Positions 1 through 7,559 of a stretch of 15,456 nucleotides of DNA are shown piece by piece. Within the stretch, counting starts at the first letter, position 1. Each line of letters begins with the position of its first letter. The stretch spans positions 1 to 15,456 of the forward strand of contig JALOPK010000038.1 in NCBI GenBank assembly GCA_025453925.1, given 5' to 3'. A program made the translations under genes and the position numbers. This DNA is from Candidatus Eiseniibacteriota bacterium. GTDB lineage: Bacteria; JAFGKV01. The notes under the pieces were generated by a model. The model made no database searches. It saw only the letters and a program-made list of their open reading frames with translations, and was not told the origin of the DNA.

Positions 1-734
1 TGCCCCGCCCGAAGATCGCCGAGATCTCGGGCGTGGTCACGTTCCGTGGGCGACTGATAGCTCGCCCATGAGGTGATGGTGGCGATGAGACTGAAGGCCG
101 CCATGAACCGTGCGAAGAAACGGCCGCCATCGCGCCCGCGACGGCCGGATGCGTGCATGCCGGCGGCGCACATGGCCACGGCGAACAGCAGTTCCCCCAC
201 CTCATCATCGTTCTGGGTGACCGGCAGCGTGAAGAGCCAGGATGCCGCACAGAATGCGGGGATGGCGCCCCACGGCGGCGAGGGAACATCGAATCGGCGC
301 ACCAGGCGCTGGGCTGCGGGGAGGAGCACTCCGTAACCGAGCATGAAGGCCATCGCCAGGGTCCCAGGCCGCATCCACCACAGCGCCAGGTTGTGCAGCG
401 TCGTCTCCCGCTGAACGTTCCGGTAGGCGAAGAAATCCGGGGGCGCGAACCCGAGGAGCCGCTGCCCCCAACTGATCTCCTCCCCGGCCACGAACACGCA
501 GAAGAGGGCGAGCCCCACGCACATCGCCGCGCCAACCGGCCGGGTTCCTCGCCGTTGCCTCGCGGCGGAGAAGAAGGCGAAGGCCGCAGCGGTGAGGCAG
601 TAGAAGTCGAGCCACTCGACCGGCGAGTCCTCCATCAGTACGTAGCCGAACGCGACCGGGGAGACCCATAGCACCACGCCCGACGCCAAGAGGATCACTG
701 CCGTCAGAACTACCGCCCACCCGTCTATGCCCAT
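1..734 (-). CDS. Multi-pass membrane protein with GEEISWGQR motif, partial (C-terminus beyond window)
   Basis: The minus-strand frame starting at ATG 734 stays open to the left edge (244 residues seen). An in-frame TGA at 752-750 lies just upstream and no other start codon intervenes, so this start is nearly forced. The protein is hydrophobic, with likely membrane segments near residues 6-33, 42-57, 67-83, 125-145, 161-176 and 184-198. Between the third and fourth helices is a polar block with GEEISWGQR at 84-92, then Phe-rich PPDFF at 98-102 and a TLHN at 112-115. From memory, EEISWGQR followed by a Gln/Asn-His segment recurs in unnamed membrane proteins of Bacteroidetes, planctomycetes and related groups; I know of no assigned function. 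It diverges from the GH13 gene. Another frame over the same bases (834-205) encodes an Arg/Gly-rich product with no recognisable content and is a shadow. The coding call is fairly sure, the function unknown. Confidence 0.8.
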   Translation of the reverse strand, partial: MGIDGWAVVLTAVILLASGVVLWVSPVAFGYVLMEDSPVEWLDFYCLTAAAFAFFSAARQRRGTRPVGAAMCVGLALFCVFVAGEEISWGQRLLGFAPPDFFAYRNVQRETTLHNLALWWMRPGTLAMAFMLGYGVLLPAAQRLVRRFDVPSPPWGAIPAFCAASWLFTLPVTQNDDEVGELLFAVAMCAAGMHASGRRGRDGGRFFARFMAAFSLIATITSWASYQSPTERDHARDLGDLRAG

Positions 735-877
735 CGCGTGCCCACCATTTCAGTCGCGGGAAATCACCAGGCCCGACGCTTGCCATGCAGGCCTGGTTGC
801 ACGTTACATTGCGTGAATGGGAGAGAATCTCCATCTAAACGGGAACATCGTAAACCCCTACGTTGCTGGAGGAGATC
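735..877. promoter_or_regulatory. Divergent intergenic region with two inverted repeats
   Basis: These 143 bases separate two divergently transcribed genes and should hold both promoters. Two inverted repeats are visible. One has perfect 8-base arms, ACCAGGCC at 766-773 and GGCCTGGT at 790-797. The other is GGAGA-GAA-TCTCC at 820-832, about 45 bases before the GH13 start. TTGCAC at 797-802 resembles a -35 box but no convincing -10 lies 16-18 bases further on, so no promoter is placed. Confidence 0.35.
868..872 (+). promoter_or_regulatory. Ribosome binding site fixing the GH13 start
   Basis: GGAGG lies 5 bases before ATG 878. It sits inside the short extension that a TTG start at 863 would give. 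A strong Shine-Dalgarno followed by ATG and then a signal peptide makes ATG 878 the real start. Confidence 0.75.
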
Positions 878-2959
878 ATGAGCTTCGTGCGAGCGACAGA
901 ACTCGCCCTCGCCGTGTGCATTGCCACCGCATTCCCTCCCTTGGCGGCGGAGCCTTCCGCCGGGGGCGTCAGCATGGACTCCCTGTTCTGGGACGGCCCC
1001 CTGGGAGTTGCGTTCGAGGAGTCGGCGGCGACGTTCCGCGTGTTCGCGCCCCGTGCTGTTTCCGTCACCCTGCACCTATACGGACAACCGTTCGAACCCG
1101 CGATCGCGTCATATCCGATGGAACCGGCCTCGCAGGGCTGCTGGGACCTGTCCACGGTGCTTCCTGCCGACGCTCGCTACTACGCCTACGCGGTCACCGG
1201 CTCCCCCGGCGCCGTGGGGATGTACGACCCCGCGGAGGCCGTGGCGGATCCGTACTCCAGGGCGGTGGTCACGGAGAACCACTATTCCCACCGAGGGCGG
1301 ACCCTGCTCCGCCCGCCTGGACCATTTGATTGGGAAGGCGACACATGGGTGACCCCAAACCCTGAAGACCTCGTGATCTACGAGGCCCACGTTCGGGACA
1401 TGACTCGCCATCCGAGCTCCGGTGTCCCGGATTCCCTGCGGGGGACCTACCTTGGCCTGTGCCACGACGGAGCGGAAGGCGGTCTATCCTACCTCCGCGA
1501 GTTAGGGGTCACGGCCGTCGAACTGCTTCCGGTACAGGAGTTCGGCAACCTCGAGATCGCGTACCGTGATTCGTCCACGCAGGTGTTCAACACCTGGAAT
1601 CCCTACGCGCGGAACCACTGGGGATACATGACCTCCTATTTCTTCGCTCCGGAGGCGTACTACGCGACGGGGCAGGCGCTGGAACCCGGCGGAGTCTGCG
1701 GCGCGGACGGACGGCAGGTGAACGAGTTCAAGCAACTCGTGAAGACGCTTCACCGCGACGGCATGGCCGTGATTCTGGATGTGGTGTACAATCATGTTTC
1801 GCAGTACGACCTGAATCCGCTCAAACTCATCGACAGTGAATACTACTTCCGGTTCGACGAAAACGGCGAACCCCTCTCCCTTTCTGGATGCGGAAACGAC
1901 TTCAAGACTGAACGGCCGATGGCACGACGCCTCATCGTGGACAGCGTGCTGTACTGGATGCAGGAGTTCCACATCGATGGGTTCAGATTCGACCTCGCGA
2001 CCATGATCGACGACGGGACCCTCGCGGAGATCACCCACCGAGCCCGGGAAGTGAACCCCCGCGTCATCCTTATCGCGGAACCCTGGGGCGGCGGCGAGTA
2101 CGACCTGGGAGCGTTCTCCCGTTTGGGCTGGTCGGTGTGGAACGACCGAATCCGCAACGGGATCAAGGGACGCCAGCCCGGGGCCGAGCCCGGCTTCGTG
2201 TTCGGGGCCTTCCTCTCTGGGGAGGATGCGGCAAGCGTGACGAATCATCTCATGGGAAGCGTCCGCTCCGGAGGCGGGCCGCTGCTCTGGCCCTGGCACG
2301 CGGTAAACTACCTTGAGAGTCACGATGATCTCACGATGGGCGACTTCATCAGGATCAGCCTCGGGTTGGCGGACCCCCATGCGCCGGTTGGGGACATCCC
2401 GCGCCATGTGCGCCTCACCCCGCAGGAACTCCGGATACACCGGCTGGCGGCCCTCGCCTTGTGCTGCAGCCAAGGCTCGATCATGCTGGCACAGGGCCAG
2501 GAGTTCGCCCGCGCCAAGGTGATCGCTCAGACCACGGCGCCAGACTCCATGGTGGGGCGCGTCGACCATAACAGTTACGCCAAGGACAATGAGACCAACT
2601 GGCTCGACTACGATCATGCACGGTTGAACAGGTCGCTGGTCGACTACTACCGGTCGCTCCTCCGGCTGAGGAAGCTCTACCGTGGTCTCGGCGGCGCTCC
2701 CCCCGAGCTTGTCTCCACGTGGGCAACGGGCGACAGCCTGTGTGTCGGCCTGCTCATCGCATCCTCGAAGGGCGGCGACCCTGGCGACCTCCTGGTGATC
2801 CTCAACGGCGCACCACGCACAATCCAGATGGAAATGCCCGAGGGTGACTGGAGACCGCTGGTCGTGGGAGAGCGTGTGTGGGACGCCCCGGGAGCAGCCG
2901 TGGGCACATCCCTTTCTCTCCCCCGCACGACGGGCGCGCTGCTCATACGAGAGCGGTGA
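878..2959 (+). CDS. Secreted GH13 isoamylase/pullulanase-like debranching enzyme
   Basis: The 693-residue protein probably hydrolyses alpha-1,6 branch points of glycogen, starch or pullulan outside the cytoplasm. Residues 1-24 form a signal peptide with a plausible cleavage after LAA; there is no lipobox. Residues about 38-110 resemble the CBM48/isoamylase N-terminal domain, followed by YEAHVRD near 168. The GH13 barrel shows all four conserved regions: DVVYNH at 301-306, GFRFD with Arg370 and the nucleophile Asp372, the acid/base Glu401 in AEPW, and ESHDD with His482-Asp483. The motifs mix subfamilies: regions II and III are GlgX/isoamylase-like (GFRFDLAT, EPW), the overall order is pullulanase-like, and region IV has Asp where pullulanases usually have Asn. 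The C-terminal 100 residues resemble the GH13 beta domain. It stands alone and ends convergently 86 bases from the next gene. The family is certain; the exact linkage and substrate are inferred. Confidence 0.93.
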   Translation: MSFVRATELALAVCIATAFPPLAAEPSAGGVSMDSLFWDGPLGVAFEESAATFRVFAPRAVSVTLHLYGQPFEPAIASYPMEPASQGCWDLSTVLPADARYYAYAVTGSPGAVGMYDPAEAVADPYSRAVVTENHYSHRGRTLLRPPGPFDWEGDTWVTPNPEDLVIYEAHVRDMTRHPSSGVPDSLRGTYLGLCHDGAEGGLSYLRELGVTAVELLPVQEFGNLEIAYRDSSTQVFNTWNPYARNHWGYMTSYFFAPEAYYATGQALEPGGVCGADGRQVNEFKQLVKTLHRDGMAVILDVVYNHVSQYDLNPLKLIDSEYYFRFDENGEPLSLSGCGNDFKTERPMARRLIVDSVLYWMQEFHIDGFRFDLATMIDDGTLAEITHRAREVNPRVILIAEPWGGGEYDLGAFSRLGWSVWNDRIRNGIKGRQPGAEPGFVFGAFLSGEDAASVTNHLMGSVRSGGGPLLWPWHAVNYLESHDDLTMGDFIRISLGLADPHAPVGDIPRHVRLTPQELRIHRLAALALCCSQGSIMLAQGQEFARAKVIAQTTAPDSMVGRVDHNSYAKDNETNWLDYDHARLNRSLVDYYRSLLRLRKLYRGLGGAPPELVSTWATGDSLCVGLLIASSKGGDPGDLLVILNGAPRTIQMEMPEGDWRPLVVGERVWDAPGAAVGTSLSLPRTTGALLIRER

Positions 2960-3045
2960 CCCTGCATGCGCTCAGCAGAGGATTGCCGAGCGAGAGGTCC
3001 GCGATGGATGGGTGCTGCGTGCGGGAGACGGACGTGGCGAGAACG

Positions 3046-3618
3046 CTACCAGACCAACGAGAGGGCGAGGCTCCCGGGAGACACGGCAACGGCCACGGGG
3101 CCGCTCCTGCCCCCTTTCAGGCAGTGCACTGCCGAGGCTACCCGTGTCAGGACCGCGAATGCCAGCACGTTCTTCGACGCCGAGTCCCAACGGCGTCGGT
3201 CGCGGACCAGAGTCGTGAAATGTCGCCGCTCGTCCTCGGAACGCCAGGTCCAGACCTTGGAGCCCGAGTACCGGTATGGGTCCTGGTAATGCTGATTGGC
3301 GCGCTCCGAGTTCCAGTAGCGGGTCATGTCGTCATAGTAGGCACCGTCCCGGACCGATGGATCACTGCCCGCGTGGGCAGCCCCGTAGGCGACATAGCCA
3401 TCTTCAACCCCGTCGGCGCGGTGCCCCAGATAGTACCGGCTCCCCCACACCATGCCCTCCGCCACGAGAAAAGCCTGGGCTGAACCCCGCCATCCAAGGT
3501 AGGCTTGACCGGCCCCCGGCAACGCCGTAGACAGCAGGGCCGCCAGGGTTCTGCACTCACCACCCCACGAGGGCAGAACGGCCGCCAGGAGGGCGCACGC
3601 GGCGAGGAGCCGCCTCAT
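3046..3618 (-). CDS. DUF5683-like exported protein, short paralogue
   Basis: A 190-residue protein of unknown function. Residues 1-20 form a signal-peptide-like hydrophobic start. LPGAGQAYLGWRG at 33-45 matches the LxPGxGQxYxG motif of DUF5683-type proteins, which usually sits in or beside a membrane-associated segment. It is a diverged paralogue of the gene just upstream: shared blocks include PGAGQ-Y-G, G-(V/L)-ED-(G/D)-Y, RY(W/Y) and a C-terminal hydrophobic stretch (NVLAFAVLTRVASAV against NRLLGVALVARAATAI). It lacks about 60-80 residues present in the middle of its neighbour. Its ATG overlaps the neighbour's stop as ATGA and no strong Shine-Dalgarno is seen, so translation is probably coupled. 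It is the last gene of the minus-strand operon. The DUF assignment rests on motif memory only. Confidence 0.85.
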   Translation of the reverse strand: MRRLLAACALLAAVLPSWGGECRTLAALLSTALPGAGQAYLGWRGSAQAFLVAEGMVWGSRYYLGHRADGVEDGYVAYGAAHAGSDPSVRDGAYYDDMTRYWNSERANQHYQDPYRYSGSKVWTWRSEDERRHFTTLVRDRRRWDSASKNVLAFAVLTRVASAVHCLKGGRSGPVAVAVSPGSLALSLVW

Positions 3619-4436
3619 CGAAGGAGACTCCGCCAGGCAACCACGAAGGCGGGATCCTGCCGCGACCAGTCAATGGACACCGAGAGGCCGTCCCGCGCCT
3701 CCCGTGTCTCCCGGGCATCGTGGAGGGCCTCGATGGCGGTCGCGGCACGGGCCACCAAGGCGACCCCAAGCAGCCTGTTCGCCCAGCGCAGGCGGCTGTC
3801 GGCTTTGGCCCGCAACCGGCGGCACTCGTCTCGGCGCGGGGAGACATACGCGAAGTGGAGCCCATCGGCATCCTGCCACCAGAAGTCCCCGTTACCGAAT
3901 TGGTTGGGAGCCCAGTCGTCCCAGCCGAAGATGTAGGCGTTTGAGGCTTCGACATCCTGGTAGTACCTGACGAGGTCGCGTTCGCGAGCTTCCCGGATGT
4001 CATGCCAGTAGACGGTGTCTGCCCAGACGAAGGTCGGCTCGATGGTCCGGAAGAAGTCCCACCACTCGAACCAACCCCGCTCGGCGTCATTGGAGAAGTC
4101 TGGATTGCTCAGATCGTAGTGCTCGTCGGTGAAGGCACGGTAGTCATCCTCAAGGCCATTGCCGTCGGCCTTGAGAGCGGCGTACCCGCCCCAGATGGCG
4201 GCATCAGCGGCAACGAATGCCCACCCTGCGGAACGACCCTGGTAGATCTGCCCAGCGCCCGGCACCAGAGCCGAAAGGAGAAACGAAATGCCGGGGGAGG
4301 GCCCCATGCCCGGCGGCGCGACACTCTCAGTCAGAGATGTGTTCACATCGACGCCCCGCAACACAGGGCCCAGGTCTTCCTGCGCGATGGCCGCGTTCCA
4401 TCCGAGCGCGGCAAGCACAACCAGCGGCACACGCAC
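3615..4436 (-). CDS. DUF5683-like exported protein, long paralogue
   Basis: A 273-residue protein beginning at GTG 4436. The frame is open upstream to 4544, but that extension overlaps the protease gene. GGAGG at 4447-4443, six bases before GTG 4436, and a signal peptide directly after it (cleavage likely after Ala18) decide the start. LVPGAGQIYQGR at 57-68 is the DUF5683-type motif, followed by a hydrophobic Ala/Trp-rich segment that may insert in a membrane. The middle is acidic and rich in Trp and Tyr; residues about 225-250 form an Arg-rich helix leading to a hydrophobic stretch (RLLGVALVARAATAI). The next gene is a shorter paralogue. Both follow the protease gene with no gap, so they are probably co-expressed with it and act in the envelope. 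Actual function is unknown. Confidence 0.87.
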   Translation of the reverse strand: MRVPLVVLAALGWNAAIAQEDLGPVLRGVDVNTSLTESVAPPGMGPSPGISFLLSALVPGAGQIYQGRSAGWAFVAADAAIWGGYAALKADGNGLEDDYRAFTDEHYDLSNPDFSNDAERGWFEWWDFFRTIEPTFVWADTVYWHDIREARERDLVRYYQDVEASNAYIFGWDDWAPNQFGNGDFWWQDADGLHFAYVSPRRDECRRLRAKADSRLRWANRLLGVALVARAATAIEALHDARETREARDGLSVSIDWSRQDPAFVVAWRSLLR

Positions 4437-4437
4437 G

Positions 4438-7400
4438 TCATTCCTCCCCGAGAACGGCGAATGGGTGGACAAGCGATCGGGTCGAGCCCTCATACCCGGC
4501 CTCGAGCCTGCAGAGATAGACGCCCATGGGCATTCTGGCCTCAAACGTCCAGTCCTGGCGCTGGCCGCTGGCGGTGCCTGTCCACCCCTGCCTTCGGCGG
4601 CCTCCGGCGTCGAGTATGGTGAGGCCGATCAACGCCCCCGCCCGCGCCCGGAACGACACGTGGGCTTCAGATCCGGACACGGGGCTAGGCCACACGTAGA
4701 AGTCTCCAGAGTCAACCAACCCCTCGGTCGCCGCGGGTGGGGATCCGCTGCCCGCCCACCCGGTCATGGCAGAAGTCCCCCTGGAGAAGAACCATCCCGC
4801 GCCACTGTGGTACGGGAGATCCCACGCGTGGAGTGCGCCGACGCTGTCGGACAGAACCGCCTCGAGATCGCCGTCGCCATCAAGATCCGCAAGAACTCCC
4901 CCCGTCAGCGCGGGAACAGCCAGCGGCCATCCCTCCATGCTTCGGCGCGGAGGCCGACGCAGATCCACGCCACGCCCCGACACACTCATGAACTCTCCGC
5001 GGTCGTCGCCATCCGCGTCGAAACACAACACAGCGTGGGTTGGTGCGGTCTCATCGCCATTTCGGACCCCGGTGCAATCGGCGATGGGATCACCGGCCGA
5101 GGACCACGCCCAGATGCCGCCGTATGTGTCAGAGGCGCCGATATCCAAGACGCCGTCGCCGTCAACGTCGCAGATCACGAGGGGCAGGGACAGGCTTGCG
5201 CCAGGTTCCACCGGCCATCCCGGGCAGGGACGTCCGTCCGGGGCGAGCACCCAGATGTGCGTCGCGGAGCCTACCACTGTCTCCACCACCCCGTCTCCCT
5301 CTAGATCAGCGACCAAAGGCTCGGAGAGCCGGGTTTCATCGTGCATGACCGGCCACCCGGGGAGTGGTTCTCCCGAGGAGCTGAGGGCGAACACGCCCTG
5401 TCCGCAGAAGACCAGATCCTTGGATCCATCGCCGTCCACGTCAGCCACTGCCGGCGCACCCACGGGACCATCGGCCAGGACGATCGGCCACCCCGGCGAC
5501 ATCACGCCCGCCATATTCAGCAGACAGGCCCGGCCATCGGCACTGCCCACCGCGACCTCAGGAGATCCGTCGCCGTCGAGATCGGCCAGCACCGGCGTGG
5601 ACAGAGCGCGCCCGGTCGGCGCGACCGGCCATCCCGGCAGCGGTCCCCCGGCGTCCGGACCGCGCAATGCCATGAGGGCCAGCCGTCCTCCCTCCGCGCT
5701 CATGGCGACGACGCCCTCCATCATTCCGTCGATGGGGATCGCCGCAGGGGCATTGACCACCTGTTGGAAACTGTCCCACAGCACCACCGGCAGGAGATCC
5801 ACCCCCACCGCAAAGACCTTGCCCCGGCCGCCGACCAAAGTGATGGTCTCCCCGGTCGCGGTGTGCACCACGTTCGGAGGGGTGAGGGGGCCCTGCGTCA
5901 CCGCGATCGGCCACCCTTCCTGTCCCCACGATCGGGCAAACGAGAAGGTCATGACGGCGCCCGCAGCCGAGATGTTCGATATCTCGACGTGGGTTCGGCG
6001 GGCGGCATTATCCCAGGAAGCCGGGCGAGTCGCACTTCCGAAGTGGTCATTATGACCTGCCCTGAACGGGTCACCATCGGTCCCCGCCGGGTCAACGTCC
6101 TCCGTCCCCGGAGGACGGCTGCTGGTCTCGAAGTACTGGAGACCGAGATTCTCGACACCCTCGGCCTCTTCCAGCGCCACACCCCGGTGGCGAATCAAAG
6201 TATCGGCATCCGCGTCGTACTCGAGGATGTTCGGCAACCCACTGTCCCACAAACCTTGCGCAGTATCGACATGCCAGATGAGAAGGCCCGAGCCGGGCAG
6301 CCCCGCGTCGTATTCCGTCGTGGTGGTGTCGCCCGTTACCGTAGTCGGGCCCAGGATCACGCCCGCGCCCGACTTGAGGTAGACCGTCGGATCGCCGTCG
6401 GTGTCGACCTGGCGGTTCTCCAGCAGGAAGTGCTCCGACTCGCTGATGGTGATGCGGTACGCGGATGAGGCCTGAGTGGTGGCGGTCACGGCGTATTCAC
6501 CCGGAAGGGTCAACTCCTCCGGACTGACCCACCCCAGCATCTGCTTGCTGAACGCGCACAGCGAGGGAGGCAGCACGCCCACCAGAACGCGGCCCGTCTG
6601 GTCCTGAAAGGCCATGCCGTCGCCGTTGTCCATGAGCGCCCAGTATCCCACCACGTTGCTGAAGTATGCATAGTCATAGAGATCCAGGAGCCCCAGCTGA
6701 TGCCCGAACTCGTGGGCAAGCTCCGAATGGATGCAGGCAACTTCCCGAGAAGGATCCAGATCCTGGTTGATCGCCTCGGGCATGACGATGACATCGTCCA
6801 CCGCATGGGAGCTGTCGTCAACCATGACCGGCGAGCCGAGAAACGTGGTCAGCGAGGGGATGTAGGCGGTGATGAGGTCGCAGGGCGAGTCGCCGGCGTA
6901 ATCATGTTGCCAATCACCGCCCGCGTGAAACACGATGTAGGTGTCGAACTCCCCCAGAGTCACGGAAGAATCGCCGTCGGCGGCCAGCAGCGCATCCGCG
7001 GCGAGACGGGCCAGACGATCCTCCCGCTCGCTGAGGTCGTTGGGATTCTGGTAGTAGCTGTAGTATGCCGTGCGATGGGGCATTCGAAACGCCCCGTCAT
7101 CCTCATCCGGGAGAACCCGGAATTCGATGGAAAGGGATCCGTAGGACTGCACGGCATAGTAGCGCGCCAGCGCATCCATGACCCCCTCGAAGTATCGCCT
7201 GTTGTGAGGAGGCGCTCCGGGATATCGATCGGACGTTTCGGCTCCGGAGAGATCGAACGAGCCGTTCCCGGAGATGCCGCAGCCGTCATCCGGCCGGGGC
7301 GCGGGAAAGTCCACGCGGATCGCGAGTACCCTCAGGGTCGTTGCCTCGCCTTTCCGGCGGTGGGCGATCGGGGACTGCCTGCTGCTCCCGAGGTGAACCC

Positions 7401-7557
7401 GCGGCCGAGGGGAACTCACAAGGCGGCCCGCGATGGGCGACGGCCCAGCGGACGAGACCTTCAGCACGTCGCTTCCGGCGGGTCCTGCAACGAGCACCGC
7501 AGCGACGCCGGCGATCGCGCACGCCCTCCCCGGGAGTTTCGACACCGAGCGGATCAA
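4438..7557 (-). CDS. Secreted M6-family zinc metalloprotease with FG-GAP repeats and FlgD/T9SS-like C-terminal domain
   Basis: A 1039-residue exported endopeptidase. The start is TTG 7557, two bases after the upstream stop; GTG 7545 is an alternative, and both give a signal peptide of about 25-30 residues. The catalytic domain contains HEFGHQLGLLDLYD with His282, Glu283, His286 and Asp292, the HExxHxxGxxD zinc site of the M6 (immune inhibitor A-like) family. Residues about 655-900 hold six FG-GAP/VCBS-type repeats with calcium-loop cores near 659, 703, 752, 798, 848 and 890 (DLDGDG, DVDGDG, DLEGDG, DVDGDG, DADGDD, DLDGDG), likely a beta-propeller. The last 85 residues (VWPSP, then a beta-sandwich pattern, then MGVYLCRLE) resemble FlgD-Ig or type-A T9SS sorting domains, with a short GEE tail. 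The gene directly upstream encodes a PorV-like protein, the expected shuttle for such a tail. Protease identity is firm; the secretion route is inferred. Confidence 0.93.
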   Translation of the reverse strand: MIRSVSKLPGRACAIAGVAAVLVAGPAGSDVLKVSSAGPSPIAGRLVSSPRPRVHLGSSRQSPIAHRRKGEATTLRVLAIRVDFPAPRPDDGCGISGNGSFDLSGAETSDRYPGAPPHNRRYFEGVMDALARYYAVQSYGSLSIEFRVLPDEDDGAFRMPHRTAYYSYYQNPNDLSEREDRLARLAADALLAADGDSSVTLGEFDTYIVFHAGGDWQHDYAGDSPCDLITAYIPSLTTFLGSPVMVDDSSHAVDDVIVMPEAINQDLDPSREVACIHSELAHEFGHQLGLLDLYDYAYFSNVVGYWALMDNGDGMAFQDQTGRVLVGVLPPSLCAFSKQMLGWVSPEELTLPGEYAVTATTQASSAYRITISESEHFLLENRQVDTDGDPTVYLKSGAGVILGPTTVTGDTTTTEYDAGLPGSGLLIWHVDTAQGLWDSGLPNILEYDADADTLIRHRGVALEEAEGVENLGLQYFETSSRPPGTEDVDPAGTDGDPFRAGHNDHFGSATRPASWDNAARRTHVEISNISAAGAVMTFSFARSWGQEGWPIAVTQGPLTPPNVVHTATGETITLVGGRGKVFAVGVDLLPVVLWDSFQQVVNAPAAIPIDGMMEGVVAMSAEGGRLALMALRGPDAGGPLPGWPVAPTGRALSTPVLADLDGDGSPEVAVGSADGRACLLNMAGVMSPGWPIVLADGPVGAPAVADVDGDGSKDLVFCGQGVFALSSSGEPLPGWPVMHDETRLSEPLVADLEGDGVVETVVGSATHIWVLAPDGRPCPGWPVEPGASLSLPLVICDVDGDGVLDIGASDTYGGIWAWSSAGDPIADCTGVRNGDETAPTHAVLCFDADGDDRGEFMSVSGRGVDLRRPPRRSMEGWPLAVPALTGGVLADLDGDGDLEAVLSDSVGALHAWDLPYHSGAGWFFSRGTSAMTGWAGSGSPPAATEGLVDSGDFYVWPSPVSGSEAHVSFRARAGALIGLTILDAGGRRRQGWTGTASGQRQDWTFEARMPMGVYLCRLEAGYEGSTRSLVHPFAVLGEE
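4443..4447 (-). promoter_or_regulatory. Ribosome binding site inside the end of the protease gene
   Basis: GGAGG on the minus strand lies within the last codons of the protease gene, six bases before GTG 4436. It sets the start of the long DUF5683-like paralogue and indicates tight operon packing. Confidence 0.75.
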
Positions 7558-7559
7558 AG

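Noticed and set aside
205-834. 209-residue minus-strand open frame over the EEISWGQR gene
   Set aside because: The product is Arg/Gly/Pro-rich with no domain pattern, while the other minus frame from ATG 734 gives a coherent hydrophobic protein with a known-looking motif.
1502-2617. 371-residue minus-strand open frame opposite the GH13 gene
   Set aside because: It is antisense to a gene with all four GH13 motifs and has no recognisable content.
2960-3045. Possible bidirectional terminator between convergent genes
   Set aside because: I looked for a stem followed by a T-run on either strand and found only short, distant 5-base complementarities.
4437-4544. 36-residue upstream extension of the long DUF5683-like gene
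   Set aside because: It would overlap the protease gene by over 100 bases and bury the signal peptide; GTG 4436 has a proper ribosome site.
4766-6055. Long plus-strand open frames opposite the M6 protease (also 4288-5304, 5341-6468 and 6700-7563)
   Set aside because: They are antisense shadows in GC-rich coding DNA; their products are low-complexity and lack ribosome sites, while the minus frame has clear domains throughout.
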